The notes beneath the pieces were generated by a model. That model was not told the DNA's origin. It was given only the letters and a program-made list of their open reading frames with translations, and did not search any database. The position numbers were made by a program, and so were the translations under genes. A DNA stretch of 39,000 bases. Source: an uncultured Pelagibacteraceae bacterium (GTDB lineage Bacteria; Pseudomonadota; Alphaproteobacteria; Pelagibacterales; Pelagibacteraceae). Position 1 is the stretch's first letter. The number at the start of each line of letters is the position of its first letter. The stretch covers positions 1-39,000 of the forward strand of contig CACESO010000009.1 of NCBI GenBank assembly GCA_902562205.1, in the 5' to 3' direction. Shown here one piece after another: positions 8,097 through 17,577 of this stretch.

Positions 8097-10973
8097 ATGA
8101 ACAAAAAGATAGTTATTAAGGGCGCAAAAGAACACAATTTAAGGAATATCTCTGTTGAGATTCCTAAAGATAAATTTGTGGTCATAACAGGTTTGTCAGG
8201 CTCTGGAAAATCCTCATTAGCATTCGATACCATCTATGCTGAAGGACAAAGAAGATACGTTGAAAGTCTTTCAGCTTATGCGAGACAGTTTTTAGACAAA
8301 ATGAAAAAACCTAAAGTAGATTTTATTGAAGGATTAAGTCCAGCCATTTCGATTGAACAAAAAAATACATCAAAAAATCCAAGATCTACTGTAGCAACAG
8401 TTACAGAAATTTATGACTATATGAGAGTTCTCTATGCAAGAATTGGAACACCCTACTCACCTTTTACAGGTAAAGAAATTAAATCCCAAACTGTTTCTCA
8501 AATTGTCGATAAAATTTTAGAGTTACCAAAAAAATCAACTATTTTCTTATTCGCTCCAATAGTTAGAGGTAGAAAAGGAGAATACAAAAAAGAAATTTTA
8601 TCTTACAAAAAAAGAGGTTTTAGAAAAGTAAAAGTTGATGGCACACTTTATGACATTGATAAAACTCCAGACTTAAATAAAAAATTGAAACATGATATTT
8701 ACATTTTAGTCGACAGAATTGTAATAAATTCTGATTTAGGAAATAGACTTGCTGAAGGTATAGAAACATCATTAAATTTAGCAAATGGTCTTTTATTTGT
8801 TGAGTATCAAGATGAAACATTGCCTGCTAAATTTAGAAAAACAGAAAAATTAACATTTTCATCAAAATTTGCATGTCCTGAAAGTGGCTTTACAATCGAA
8901 GAAATTGAACCAAGATTGTTTTCTTTCAATAGTCCTTATGGAGCTTGTGAAGAATGTGAGGGTATAGGTATAAAACTCAACGTTGATCCAAATCTGGTTG
9001 TACCTGATGATAAAAAAAGTATTGCTCAGGGAGCTATTCAACCATGGGCAAAAACAACCACTCTTTATTACGCACAAACATTAACTTCTCTCGCAAAACA
9101 TTATAAATTCTCTATAGATGAAAAATGGTCAAAACTACCAAAAAAGATAAAAGACATTATCTTGTATGGGTCTGATGATGAAGAAATAAAATTTTCATAT
9201 GATGATGGATATGAAAAGTATTCCCATAAAAAAACTTTTGAGGGGGTGGTAAATAATTTAGAACGACGTTACTTAGAGACCGATAGTGATTGGAAAAGAG
9301 AAGAAATTTCTCAATATCAATCTGATACAAAATGCGATATTTGCAAAGGTCACCGTCTTAAAGATGAGGCGCTTTGTGTAAAAATAGATAATAAACACAT
9401 AAGTGAAGTAACTGAAAAATCTATAAGTGATGCCAAAGAGTGGTTTAATCAGTTATCAAAAAAACTTGATCAAAGAAAACTAAAAATATCAGAACATATT
9501 CTAAAAGAAATAAATGAGAGACTAAATTTTCTTCTTAATGTTGGTCTTGATTACCTGACATTATCAAGGGAGTCAGGAACTTTATCTGGTGGTGAAGCTC
9601 AGAGAATTAGACTTGCTTCCCAAATTGGTTCAGGTCTAACAGGAGTTTTATATGTGTTAGATGAACCATCAATTGGTTTGCATCAAAAAGACAATGTAAA
9701 ATTAATAAATGCATTAAAAAGATTAAGAGATTTAGGAAATACAGTAATTGTTGTTGAACATGATACAGAAACAATTGAAAATGCAGATCATATCTTAGAC
9801 CTTGGACCTCAAGCAGGTAGCAAAGGCGGTGAAGTTGTTGCAGAAGGCAATCTTAAAGATATTGTTAAAAATGATAATAGCATTACAGGAAAATATTTAT
9901 CTTCTAAATATTTTATACCAATTCCAAAAAAAAGAAGGTTAGCAAAAAATGGAAGGTTTTTACAAATTAATGGAGCATCTGGTAATAATTTAAAAAATGT
10001 TGATTTAAAAATTCCATTTGGAACTTTTACATGTGTTACTGGAGTTTCAGGAAGCGGAAAATCCACTTTAGTCTTACAAACGCTTTACAATGCTCTTAAC
10101 TTATCTTTGAACAATAACAAATCAAGAAAGATACCAATGCCATTTAAAGGTTTTAAAGGTATCGAATTGATTGATAAAGTAATTGATATTGATCAATCTC
10201 CTATTGGAAGAACTCCAAGATCTAATCCAGCAACTTACACAGGTGCATTTGGACCAATTAGAGACTGGTTTACTAATTTACCAGAATCAAAAAGCAGGGG
10301 TTATAAACCTGGAAGATTTTCTTTTAATGTTAAAGGTGGAAGATGTGAAGCATGTGAAGGAGATGGTGTAATAACTTATGAAATGCACTTCCTTCCAGAT
10401 GTTTATGTAACATGTGATGAATGTAAGGGCAGCAGATACAATAGAGAAACACTTGAAATAAAATTTAAAGGAAAAAGCATTGCTGAAGTTTTAGATATGA
10501 CAGTTGAAGAAGGATGTGATTTCTTTGAAAATATAGCAACTATAAGATCAAAGTTATTAACATTAAAAAAAGTTGGGTTAGGTTATATAAAGATTGGTCA
10601 ACAAGCTACAACCCTCTCCGGTGGTGAAGCTCAAAGAATTAAATTAGCAAAAGAATTATCCAAAAGATCTACAGGTAGAACAATCTATATTTTAGATGAA
10701 CCTACGACTGGTTTACATCAACATGATATTAAAAAATTATTAGAAATATTACACACCTTCGTTGCAACAGGAAATACAGTTGTTGTCATTGAGCACAATT
10801 TAGATGTTATTAAAACTGCTGACTACGTAGTAGATATGGGTCCAGATGGCGGTGTCAAAGGTGGACAAGTAATCGCAGAAGGAAAACCTGAAGATATATG
10901 CAATACAGAAAAGAGTTATACAGGTAAATTTCTAAAGCCTTTGCTAAACGGAAAATTTAAAAAAATTGCATAA
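8097..10973 (+). CDS. uvrA: Excinuclease ABC subunit A
   Basis: UvrA recognises bulky DNA lesions and loads UvrB in nucleotide excision repair. The 958-residue protein has two ABC ATPase modules with Walker A motifs GLSGSGKSS (near residue 32) and GVSGSGKST (near residue 650), and matching signatures [12 protein letters not shown] and [12 protein letters not shown]. Both Walker B regions are followed by the UvrA-type helical stretches ([18 protein letters not shown]). The second zinc finger (about residues 748-775) has all four Cys (CEAC...CDEC). The first (about residues 258-290) reads CPES...CEEC, so its second Cys is Ser; I recall CPxSG in other Alphaproteobacteria. A third pair, CDIC-KGHRL, is normal for the family. 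It is divergent from ssb. Confidence 0.98.
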   Translation: MNKKIVIKGAKEHNLRNISVEIPKDKFVVITGLSGSGKSSLAFDTIYAEGQRRYVESLSAYARQFLDKMKKPKVDFIEGLSPAISIEQKNTSKNPRSTVATVTEIYDYMRVLYARIGTPYSPFTGKEIKSQTVSQIVDKILELPKKSTIFLFAPIVRGRKGEYKKEILSYKKRGFRKVKVDGTLYDIDKTPDLNKKLKHDIYILVDRIVINSDLGNRLAEGIETSLNLANGLLFVEYQDETLPAKFRKTEKLTFSSKFACPESGFTIEEIEPRLFSFNSPYGACEECEGIGIKLNVDPNLVVPDDKKSIAQGAIQPWAKTTTLYYAQTLTSLAKHYKFSIDEKWSKLPKKIKDIILYGSDDEEIKFSYDDGYEKYSHKKTFEGVVNNLERRYLETDSDWKREEISQYQSDTKCDICKGHRLKDEALCVKIDNKHISEVTEKSISDAKEWFNQLSKKLDQRKLKISEHILKEINERLNFLLNVGLDYLTLSRESGTLSGGEAQRIRLASQIGSGLTGVLYVLDEPSIGLHQKDNVKLINALKRLRDLGNTVIVVEHDTETIENADHILDLGPQAGSKGGEVVAEGNLKDIVKNDNSITGKYLSSKYFIPIPKKRRLAKNGRFLQINGASGNNLKNVDLKIPFGTFTCVTGVSGSGKSTLVLQTLYNALNLSLNNNKSRKIPMPFKGFKGIELIDKVIDIDQSPIGRTPRSNPATYTGAFGPIRDWFTNLPESKSRGYKPGRFSFNVKGGRCEACEGDGVITYEMHFLPDVYVTCDECKGSRYNRETLEIKFKGKSIAEVLDMTVEEGCDFFENIATIRSKLLTLKKVGLGYIKIGQQATTLSGGEAQRIKLAKELSKRSTGRTIYILDEPTTGLHQHDIKKLLEILHTFVATGNTVVVIEHNLDVIKTADYVVDMGPDGGVKGGQVIAEGKPEDICNTEKSYTGKFLKPLLNGKFKKIA

Positions 10974-11000
10974 TCAATTAAAATTTGTTAAATTACTTTA

Positions 11001-11603
11001 ATGATAAGTATTTTAAGCTCACTATCTAGAACGATCCACTACTCACTTGCTATATCAGTATTATTGTTCGTAGGTTTGTTTTTTCTTAATGGTGGTTTTG
11101 ATTTTGATTTATTATTTTGGAGCTGGTTATTTAGATATATCCACGTTCTTGTTGGAATAATGTGGATTGGATTATTGTGGTATTTTAATTTTGTTCAAAT
11201 TCCAAATATGGCTAAAATACCTGATGAACAAAAACCAGCAATCAGCAAAGTAATTGCTCCCTCTGCCCTTTTTTGGTTTAGATGGGCAGCTTTTGCAACG
11301 ATTGTATCGGGTTTGATATTATCATATCTCAACGGATATTTGCATGATGCAATGACTCTTGGCATAGGATCAGGTGGAGGCAAAAGTACAGCGATTGGAA
11401 TAGGAATGTGGTTAGGTTTAATTATGGCTTTTAATGTTTGGTTTGTTATTTGGCCAAATCAGAAAAAAGCTTTAGGAATGGTTGAAACAGATCCAGAAAC
11501 TAAAGCTAAAGCTGCAAAAACAGCAATGGTTTTTTCAAGAACTAATACTTTATTATCTCTACCAATGTTACTATCAATGGTAGCAGCCCAAAACTTATAT
11601 TAA
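11001..11603 (+). CDS. PuuD-like (urate oxidase N-terminal type) membrane protein without cytochrome c domain
   Basis: A 200-residue membrane protein resembling the membrane part of PuuD, the urate hydroxylase of some bacteria. It has about five hydrophobic segments (roughly residues 13-31, 37-60, 90-112, 130-152 and 180-198). Family-like stretches are RYIHVLVGIMWIGLLWYFNF with a membrane His, FWFRWAAFATIVSG, and NVWFVIWPNQKKALG. PuuD proteins that oxidise urate carry a C-terminal cytochrome c domain. No CxxCH motif is present here and the gene ends normally, so urate hydroxylation cannot be assumed. It starts 27 bases after uvrA on the same strand and its 3' end overlaps secF by 4 bases. The family call is from memory of the motifs, and the function is open. 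Confidence 0.6.
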   Translation: MISILSSLSRTIHYSLAISVLLFVGLFFLNGGFDFDLLFWSWLFRYIHVLVGIMWIGLLWYFNFVQIPNMAKIPDEQKPAISKVIAPSALFWFRWAAFATIVSGLILSYLNGYLHDAMTLGIGSGGGKSTAIGIGMWLGLIMAFNVWFVIWPNQKKALGMVETDPETKAKAAKTAMVFSRTNTLLSLPMLLSMVAAQNLY

Positions 11604-12496
11604 TTATCTTCTTTAAGAACTGTTTTTTGTGAAACTTTAAAGAAAACTAAAAGTGGATTTGCTATGAAAATTGAGGAATAGGTTCCTAAAATAACACCCA
11701 GAATCATAGCTAATGAAAAACCTTTTAATATTTCACCACCAAATAAAAATATAGAAAGTAAAGCTAATAACGTCGTTGAAGAGGTAATTATAGTACGTGA
11801 TAAAGTCTCGTTTATTGATAAGTTGGTAAGATCAAATATCTTAATATCTGAATATTTTTTAAGATTTTCCCTTACGCGGTCATAAATTACAACAGTGTCA
11901 TTCATTGAGTAACCAACAATAGTTAAAACGGCTGCTACAATTGACAAATTTATTTCTAGACTTAATGCTGAAAAAATTCCAAGAGTAATAATAACATCAT
12001 GGAATAAAGCAGCTATTGCACCAACACTAAATTGCCACTCAAAACGTATCCAAATATAGATTAGCATTGCCATTAACGATAAGCATATAGCAGTTACTCC
12101 AGCCTTTAGTAATTCTGAACTTACTTTAGGTCCTACATTTTCAACTCTTCTGAAAGAAAAATCTTGAGTTAATTCTTGTGAAAGATTTCTTTGTAAATTT
12201 TCGATAAACTCTGGATCATTAAGTTTGTCTCTTTTAAATTTAACCACAAAATCATTATCGCTCCCAAAATTTTTAATTGAAATCTTACCTAAATTTAATT
12301 TGTTAAAACTAGATCTTAAAATTTCAATATCAGGCTTTTCAGTCTCAACACGAATTTCAATTAAAGTTCCACCTTTAAAATCAACTCCATAATTCAAACC
12401 TTTAAATATTAAAAAGATTAATGAAAGTAATATCAGTGCAATAGAAAATACATTTAATGACTTATAATATTGATTAAATCTATAATCCTTTTTCAT
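11600..12496 (-). CDS. secF: Protein translocase subunit SecF
   Basis: SecF works with SecD to pull preproteins across the inner membrane using the ion gradient. The 298-residue protein has one N-terminal membrane segment, a periplasmic domain beginning GLNYGVDFKGGTLIEIR (the conserved D-F-K-G-G motif), and a C-terminal block of five membrane segments. The second signature, VGYSMNDTVVIYDRVREN, is also intact. It overlaps secD by 4 bases, so the two are probably translationally coupled. It ends the long minus-strand block that begins at dgt. Its 3' end overlaps the convergent PuuD-like gene by 4 bases. Confidence 0.97.
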   Translation of the reverse strand: MKKDYRFNQYYKSLNVFSIALILLSLIFLIFKGLNYGVDFKGGTLIEIRVETEKPDIEILRSSFNKLNLGKISIKNFGSDNDFVVKFKRDKLNDPEFIENLQRNLSQELTQDFSFRRVENVGPKVSSELLKAGVTAICLSLMAMLIYIWIRFEWQFSVGAIAALFHDVIITLGIFSALSLEINLSIVAAVLTIVGYSMNDTVVIYDRVRENLKKYSDIKIFDLTNLSINETLSRTIITSSTTLLALLSIFLFGGEILKGFSLAMILGVILGTYSSIFIANPLLVFFKVSQKTVLKEDN

Positions 12497-14046
12497 TTTA
12501 TAATAATTTCCTTATGCTTGTTAATTTTTACATAAATAGACGTAAGTAATCGTGCGATAAAAAAAACTGAGAATAGAGTTGTTAATATTCCAACACATAG
12601 TGTAATTGAAAATCCTTTGACTGGTCCTGATCCAAAAATAAATAGAATTATTGCAGCTATTATTGTTGTTATGTTTGCATCCAAAATTGTAATTTTTGAT
12701 TTTGAATATCCATTATCAAAAGCTATTAAATTATTTTTTTCTTTACTTGTTTCTTCCTTTATTCTTTCAAAAATTAAAACGTTTGCATCTACTGCCATTC
12801 CAACAGTTAAAATTATTCCAGCAATACCAGGGAGAGTAAGAGTTGCTTCTAATAATGTTAAAATACTGATTAGTAAAATTAAATTAATAATTAGGGTAAA
12901 ATTTGCAATGATACCAAAAATTCTGTATTTAAATGTCATAAACCCGATCACTAATAAAAATCCTATAATGAGTGAAAGTATTCCTGCATTAATAGAATCT
13001 TGCCCTAAATCAGGTCCTACTGTTCTTTCTTCGATGATATTTAATGGAGCTGGTAAAGCACCAGATCTTAAAAGTAAGGCTAGGTCTGTTGCAGATTGAA
13101 AAGTAAAACCTCCACTAATTTGCCCTGATCCTCCTGCAATTACATCCCTTATTACTGGAGCACTTATTATTTGACCATCAAGTACTATAGCAAGACGTGT
13201 GCCTATATTTCTTTTTGTTGCTTGGGCAAATCTTTTAGATCCAACCCTATCCAGTGTAAAACTTACAACTGTTTGATTATTTAATGAGTCCATTCGTGGA
13301 CTTGCATCAACTAAATTATCTCCACTTATAATAACTCTTTTACTTAATAATAGTTCTTCACCTGTTTCTATTAATTTAAGTTTTTCGGTTCCAAAAGACT
13401 CGTTTGAACTCTCAGATTCAAGTCTAAATGCAAGATCTGCAGTTTTACCTAATAAAGATTTAATCCTATCTGGATTATCAAGACCTGGGAGTTCAAGCAA
13501 AATTCTATCATTACCTCTTTTTAAAATATTTGGTTCATTAGTACCAACCTCATCAACTCTTTTTCGAACAATTTCTATTGCTTGATCTAATGATGCATTT
13601 TTAATCAGGATAATTCCATATTTACTTAGCTCCAAATTAAAAACATCACCATTTATCTTCACATCAAGTTGATGAGCTTTGTATTGAAAATAATAAGGAT
13701 TGATCGTACTTTCTTTGTCACTAAATATTTCACTAATCTTTTCAACATCATCTTTCGAAACTTTAAGCTTAATTAATTTGTCATCAAGTTTTAAGCTTAA
13801 AATCTTAATTTTATTTTTTTTAAAATAATCTTTAATTTCTAATAATTTTGATTGTAATTTTTGTTTAATTACTGGTTCATTATCAAGCTCTAATAACAAA
13901 TAAGAACCACCTTGAAGATCTAAGCCTAATTTAATTTTTTTTTGTTTATCTAAATCTAAATCTAAAAAATTTGATGATGAGACCATCACCATAAAAAGAG
14001 TGAATAGTGCTATCAAAGTGATCTTCAGTTTTGAAAAATATAACAC
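12493..14046 (-). CDS. secD: Protein translocase subunit SecD
   Basis: SecD is the larger partner of SecF in the SecDF-YajC complex that assists SecYEG-dependent export. The 517-residue protein has an N-terminal membrane segment, then KIKLGLDLQGGSYLLLELD, the family D-L-x-G-G motif. A periplasmic region includes AIEIVRKRVDEVGTNEPNI, and the last third has five more membrane segments with VGMAVDANVLIFERIKEE, the typical D-A-N-V motif. It lies 6 bases after yajC and overlaps secF by 4 bases. At this size the periplasmic P1 head is somewhat shorter than in E. coli SecD (about 615 residues), as in many Alphaproteobacteria. Confidence 0.97.
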   Translation of the reverse strand: MLYFSKLKITLIALFTLFMVMVSSSNFLDLDLDKQKKIKLGLDLQGGSYLLLELDNEPVIKQKLQSKLLEIKDYFKKNKIKILSLKLDDKLIKLKVSKDDVEKISEIFSDKESTINPYYFQYKAHQLDVKINGDVFNLELSKYGIILIKNASLDQAIEIVRKRVDEVGTNEPNILKRGNDRILLELPGLDNPDRIKSLLGKTADLAFRLESESSNESFGTEKLKLIETGEELLLSKRVIISGDNLVDASPRMDSLNNQTVVSFTLDRVGSKRFAQATKRNIGTRLAIVLDGQIISAPVIRDVIAGGSGQISGGFTFQSATDLALLLRSGALPAPLNIIEERTVGPDLGQDSINAGILSLIIGFLLVIGFMTFKYRIFGIIANFTLIINLILLISILTLLEATLTLPGIAGIILTVGMAVDANVLIFERIKEETSKEKNNLIAFDNGYSKSKITILDANITTIIAAIILFIFGSGPVKGFSITLCVGILTTLFSVFFIARLLTSIYVKINKHKEIIIK

Positions 14047-14052
14047 TTAAAA

Positions 14053-14340
14053 TTATTTTTTTTGGTCAGTATTATTTATTAGAGCTTGAATACCTGTAGA
14101 TTTGATAACTTCAACTTTGACATTATCAGTTATAGAAATTTCTGCTTTATCGCCGTCAATAATTCTCTCGACGGTACCTATTATTCCTCCAGAGGTAATG
14201 ACTTTGTCACCTCTTTTTAAGTTTTCAACCATCAACTTATGTTCTTTAACTTTTTTTTGTTGTGGTCTTATTAAGAAAAAATAAAAAATAACAAAAATTA
14301 GTATTAAAGGTATTAATTGTGCAAATCCTGATTCAGACAT
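14053..14340 (-). CDS. yajC: Preprotein translocase accessory subunit YajC
   Basis: YajC is a small single-span inner-membrane protein that co-purifies with SecDF. The 95-residue product has a hydrophobic segment at about residues 7-24 followed by the family signature FFLIRPQQKKVKEH. The cytoplasmic part then has NLKRGDKVITSGGIIGTV, the other conserved stretch. It is 6 bases ahead of secD and 45 bases after serS on the same strand. In many Alphaproteobacteria additional genes lie between serS and yajC; none are present here. Confidence 0.95.
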   Translation of the reverse strand: MSESGFAQLIPLILIFVIFYFFLIRPQQKKVKEHKLMVENLKRGDKVITSGGIIGTVERIIDGDKAEISITDNVKVEVIKSTGIQALINNTDQKK

Positions 14341-14385
14341 AATAATAGATTGGTTTTTATACTATTAGATTAACTAACACAACTC

Positions 14386-15642
14386 CTAATTCGATGTGAT
14401 TTTATTTATATTATCCATGTATGGTTTTAATACGTCAGGTATTATAATTGATCCATCTTTGTCTTGATAATTCTCCAGGATCGCAATCATAGTTCTTCCG
14501 ATTGCAAGTCCACTTCCATTCAATGTACCTATAAAATTTTTTTCATTTTTTGAATTTTTATATTTGGCTTTCATTCTTCTAGCTTGAAAAGTTCCACATG
14601 TTGAACAACTAGAAATTTCTCTATATTTTTTTTCTGAAGGCACCCAAACTTCAATGTCATAAGTTTTTTGAGCACTAAAACCCATATCACCCGTACATAG
14701 CTCAACAATTCTATAAGGCAGTTTCAGTTTATCTAAAATTCCTGATGCACATTTAGTCATTCTCTCCAACTCCTCTTCACATTTTTGAGGCTCTACTAGG
14801 CTAACAAGTTCAACTTTATAAAATTGGTGCTGCCTAATCATTCCTTTTGTATCTTTGCCATAGCTTCCAGCTTCTTTTCTAAAGCAAGGAGTAGATGCCA
14901 CATATCTCAAAGGTAGTTCTTTAATATCAATTGTTTTTTCTCTTGCCATATTAGTTAAAATAACTTCTGCAGTTGGGATTAAAAATTTTCTATTGTTATC
15001 ATCAATTTTTATTTCAAATTGATCAGACTCAAATTTAGGAAGTTGTCCAGTACCAAACATTGTATCAAAGTTAGCGAGTAATGGTGGAGATATCTCCTCA
15101 TAACCATTTTCTTTTGTATGAACATCAATCATAAAATTTGATAAAGCTCTTTCTAATTTTGCAAGTTTGTTTTTTACAAATACAAATCTTGAACCTGAAG
15201 TCTTTGTGGCAAGATCAAAATCAAGCATATTAAGATTTTCACCTACTTCATAGTGAGACTTAATCTTAAATTCACTTTCTTTTATAGAGCCTTTTTTTTT
15301 AACTTCTTTATTTAAAGATTCGTCCTTACCCTCTGGTACACTAGATAGCGGTGTATTAGGTATTGATGATAATAACTCATTTAATTTTTGACTTATTGAT
15401 AGTTGTTTTGTTTGAAGAGTGCTTATTTTGTCAGTAAGTTCTTTAGATTTTTTAAATAAAGATTTATCTTTACTTTTTGAAATAGATTTTTTTTCAGATT
15501 CTAATTTTTCTTTTTCTTGAATTAAAGACCTATTTTCTTTGTCTAAACTTAAAATTTCATCAAACTTTACATCGACATTTCTTTTTTTTATTTGACCTGA
15601 AAATTCTTTAAAATTTTCTCTAATTTCTTTTATATCATGCAT
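14386..15642 (-). CDS. serS: Seryl-tRNA synthetase
   Basis: SerRS charges tRNA-Ser with serine and also charges the selenocysteine tRNA where present. The 418-residue protein begins with MHDIKEIRENFKEF and a long, charged coiled-coil arm (about residues 30-105) that contacts the tRNA long variable arm. The class II catalytic core follows: motif 2 FRKEAGSYGKDTKGMIRQHQF (read as the FRxE region with the loop) and motif 3 NGSGLAIGRTMIAILENYQ. EISSCSTCGTFQARRM is the conserved serine-site stretch. It overlaps the end of tatC by 8 bases and precedes yajC. All parts of the enzyme are present. Confidence 0.97.
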   Translation of the reverse strand: MHDIKEIRENFKEFSGQIKKRNVDVKFDEILSLDKENRSLIQEKEKLESEKKSISKSKDKSLFKKSKELTDKISTLQTKQLSISQKLNELLSSIPNTPLSSVPEGKDESLNKEVKKKGSIKESEFKIKSHYEVGENLNMLDFDLATKTSGSRFVFVKNKLAKLERALSNFMIDVHTKENGYEEISPPLLANFDTMFGTGQLPKFESDQFEIKIDDNNRKFLIPTAEVILTNMAREKTIDIKELPLRYVASTPCFRKEAGSYGKDTKGMIRQHQFYKVELVSLVEPQKCEEELERMTKCASGILDKLKLPYRIVELCTGDMGFSAQKTYDIEVWVPSEKKYREISSCSTCGTFQARRMKAKYKNSKNEKNFIGTLNGSGLAIGRTMIAILENYQDKDGSIIIPDVLKPYMDNINKITSN

Positions 15643-16396
15643 TTTCTTCTACTTTTTTTTCAATCATTCTTACTGAAATTATAGATAATTCATATAAAAT
15701 TAATAATGGAATCGCCAAACCAATTTGTGTAATTGGATCAGGTGGAGTAAGTATTGCGGCAGCTGTAAAAATAATAATTACAACATACTTTCTTCTTGTT
15801 TTAAGGAACTCAGAGTCAACAAAACCAACTCTTGCTAACAATGACAACACAACAGGTAATTGAAAACTTAATCCAAAAGCAAAAATTAATTTCATAACTA
15901 GTGATAGATATTCGTTCACCTTAGCTTCAAGTTGAATAGGTAATGATGTGGTTATACCGGTGCTCTCAAATGATAAGAAAAATTTAATCGCTAAAGGCAT
16001 AATTAAATAGTAAACCAACATTCCACCTAAAAGAAATAAGATTGGAGTTACAACTAAGTAAGGCATGATTGCAGATTTTTCATGTTCATATAAACCTGGA
16101 GCAATAAATTTCCAAATTTGAATTAATATAAAAGGACTTGTAAAAAAGAATGCGGTAAAAAAAGATACTTTAATATAAGTTAAAAAAGTTTCTTGTAATG
16201 CAGTAAAGATTAATCTTCTTTGAATTTCACTATTCTTTACGGCTTCAGCATAGGGAGCTACAAGAAAATTATATATTTCTTCAGAAAAAATATAACAAAT
16301 GATAAATAAGACTAATAAGCAAACAAAAGATTGAATTAATCTTTTTCTTAATTCAGTCAAATGACTAATAAAACCTTCGTCTTTATTTTGACTCAT
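15635..16396 (-). CDS. tatC: Sec-independent protein translocase TatC
   Basis: TatC is the receptor for twin-arginine signal peptides and forms the core of the Tat translocon. The 253-residue polytopic protein has six predicted membrane segments. Conserved motifs are the N-terminal FISHLTELRKRLIQS, containing the conserved L-x-E-L-R-x-R, then FTSPFILIQIWKFIAPGLYEHEK, and FGLSFQLPVVLSLL with the membrane Q and P. The start overlaps tatB by 14 bases and the stop overlaps serS by 8 bases. All three Tat genes are adjacent, so the cell can export folded or cofactor-bearing proteins. Confidence 0.97.
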   Translation of the reverse strand: MSQNKDEGFISHLTELRKRLIQSFVCLLVLFIICYIFSEEIYNFLVAPYAEAVKNSEIQRRLIFTALQETFLTYIKVSFFTAFFFTSPFILIQIWKFIAPGLYEHEKSAIMPYLVVTPILFLLGGMLVYYLIMPLAIKFFLSFESTGITTSLPIQLEAKVNEYLSLVMKLIFAFGLSFQLPVVLSLLARVGFVDSEFLKTRRKYVVIIIFTAAAILTPPDPITQIGLAIPLLILYELSIISVRMIEKKVEENA

Positions 16397-16619
16397 CTTT
16401 CTTTAGATCTTCCTTTTTATCTTTGTTTTCTTTATTTTCGTAATCAAGAGTATTTTCCTCAAGATTGGAAACTTCTGATTGAACAGCACTAATATATCTT
16501 TTGATTGAACCGAACCAACTTCCAATTTTTTTTAAAACGATTGGAAAATCTTTTGGACCAATTATAACTACTGCTAGACCAATTATTAACAGTAATTCAA
16601 ACCAGCCAATCTGTGGCAT
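16383..16619 (-). CDS. tatB: Sec-independent protein translocase TatB
   Basis: TatB pairs with TatC to form the signal-peptide binding site. The 78-residue product has an N-terminal membrane helix (about residues 5-22, IGWFELLLIIGLAVVIIGP) with the Glu near the start of the helix that is typical of TatB. This is followed by the hinge Gly-Pro and an amphipathic helix, PIVLKKIGSWFGSIKRYIS. The tail is short, charged and rich in Glu, Asn and Lys. It is shorter than many TatB proteins (about 100-170 residues), as expected of a reduced genome. It lies 3 bases after tatA and overlaps tatC by 14 bases. Confidence 0.9.
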   Translation of the reverse strand: MPQIGWFELLLIIGLAVVIIGPKDFPIVLKKIGSWFGSIKRYISAVQSEVSNLEENTLDYENKENKDKKEDLKKDESK

Positions 16620-16622
16620 TGA

Positions 16623-16835
16623 TTATTCTTTATTATTTGGATCTTGATTATTAGTCTGATCGTTATTCTCAGTGATGTTTTTTGCCTGATCCTCAGTTGG
16701 ATCCTGAGCCATACCTTTTTTAAAACTTTTAATACCTTTGGCTACATCACCCATAAGACTTGAGATTTTACCTCTGCCGAATAGTAAGACTACTAGTATA
16801 ACAACTATTGCAATTTGCCAAAAACCTATACTCAT
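16623..16835 (-). CDS. tatA: Sec-independent protein translocase TatA
   Basis: TatA oligomerises at the TatBC complex and opens the path for folded proteins. The 70-residue protein has one membrane helix (about residues 4-20, [18 protein letters not shown]). The FGRGKISSL hinge follows, and then an amphipathic helix [12 protein letters not shown], which is the standard TatA signature. The acidic, Asn/Gln-rich tail is unstructured. It is first of the three tat genes, 43 bases after scpB, and precedes tatB by 3 bases. Confidence 0.95.
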   Translation of the reverse strand: MSIGFWQIAIVVILVVLLFGRGKISSLMGDVAKGIKSFKKGMAQDPTEDQAKNITENNDQTNNQDPNNKE

Positions 16836-16878
16836 AAGTTATTTATAGCTCGTTTATTAATCATTTAAAAGTAATAAT

Positions 16879-17577
16879 TTACTTATCATCGTTTTCTTTA
16901 TCTAACGTACTACTTAGCATATCGTCTATTTCAGTATAAATGTTTTCTTTCTTTTCATCATGTTTCTCTTGATAAAATTTACCTGTTCCAAAAATCGCAG
17001 AATCAATATTTGAGCTGTCGATTAGACCTGCAGAACTTAACTCCTCTATTGTAGGCAGATCAGACAATTTTTTTATATTGAAGTGGCTTAAGAATTCATC
17101 TGTTGTGCCATATTGAATTGGTTTACCTGGCACATCCTTTCTTCCCATTGGTTTTACCCAGTTTAATTCCATTAAAATATCTAAAGTATTTACACCAAAA
17201 GCAACCCCACGTATTTCTTCGATCTCTGCTCTAGTAACTGGTTGGTGATAAACAATAATAGATAAAGTTTCGATAGATGCTTTGGATAATTTTTTTTCAA
17301 CTTTTTTTTGTTGAGTCATTAATGAAGATAAATTTGATGAAGTTCTAAAAGACCATTTGTTGGATATACAAACTAAATTAAAACCTCGGTTTTCATAAAT
17401 TTTCTCTAGTTTTTTTAGAATTTTTTTTACATCAACTTTTTTATTTAATCTTGCTTCAATACTTTCAATTTCAAGTGGTTCTGAAGCTGCAAACAGGATT
17501 GCTTCAACTTCTCTTTCCCCATTTGTTAAACTATTTGGAAAATTTATTATATTGTTATTTTTTTTTTCGTTTTTCAT
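16879..17577 (-). CDS. scpB: Segregation and condensation protein B
   Basis: ScpB binds the kleisin ScpA and regulates the SMC condensin that compacts and separates chromosomes. The 232-residue protein has the two winged-helix domains of the family. The first contains EREVEAILFAASEPLEIESI, and the second contains the strongly conserved ALSIIVYHQPVTRAEIEEIRG-type stretch (here ETLSIIVYHQPVTRAEIEEI) and GRKDVPGKPIQYGTTDEFL. The C-terminal tail is charged. It overlaps scpA by 4 bases, so the two are made together. The smc gene is not in the window. Confidence 0.95.
   Translation of the reverse strand: MKNEKKNNNIINFPNSLTNGEREVEAILFAASEPLEIESIEARLNKKVDVKKILKKLEKIYENRGFNLVCISNKWSFRTSSNLSSLMTQQKKVEKKLSKASIETLSIIVYHQPVTRAEIEEIRGVAFGVNTLDILMELNWVKPMGRKDVPGKPIQYGTTDEFLSHFNIKKLSDLPTIEELSSAGLIDSSNIDSAIFGTGKFYQEKHDEKKENIYTEIDDMLSSTLDKENDDK

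Noticed and set aside
12617-13099. 160-residue frame on the plus strand over secD
   Set aside because: It is antisense to well-conserved secD membrane segments and has no motif of its own.
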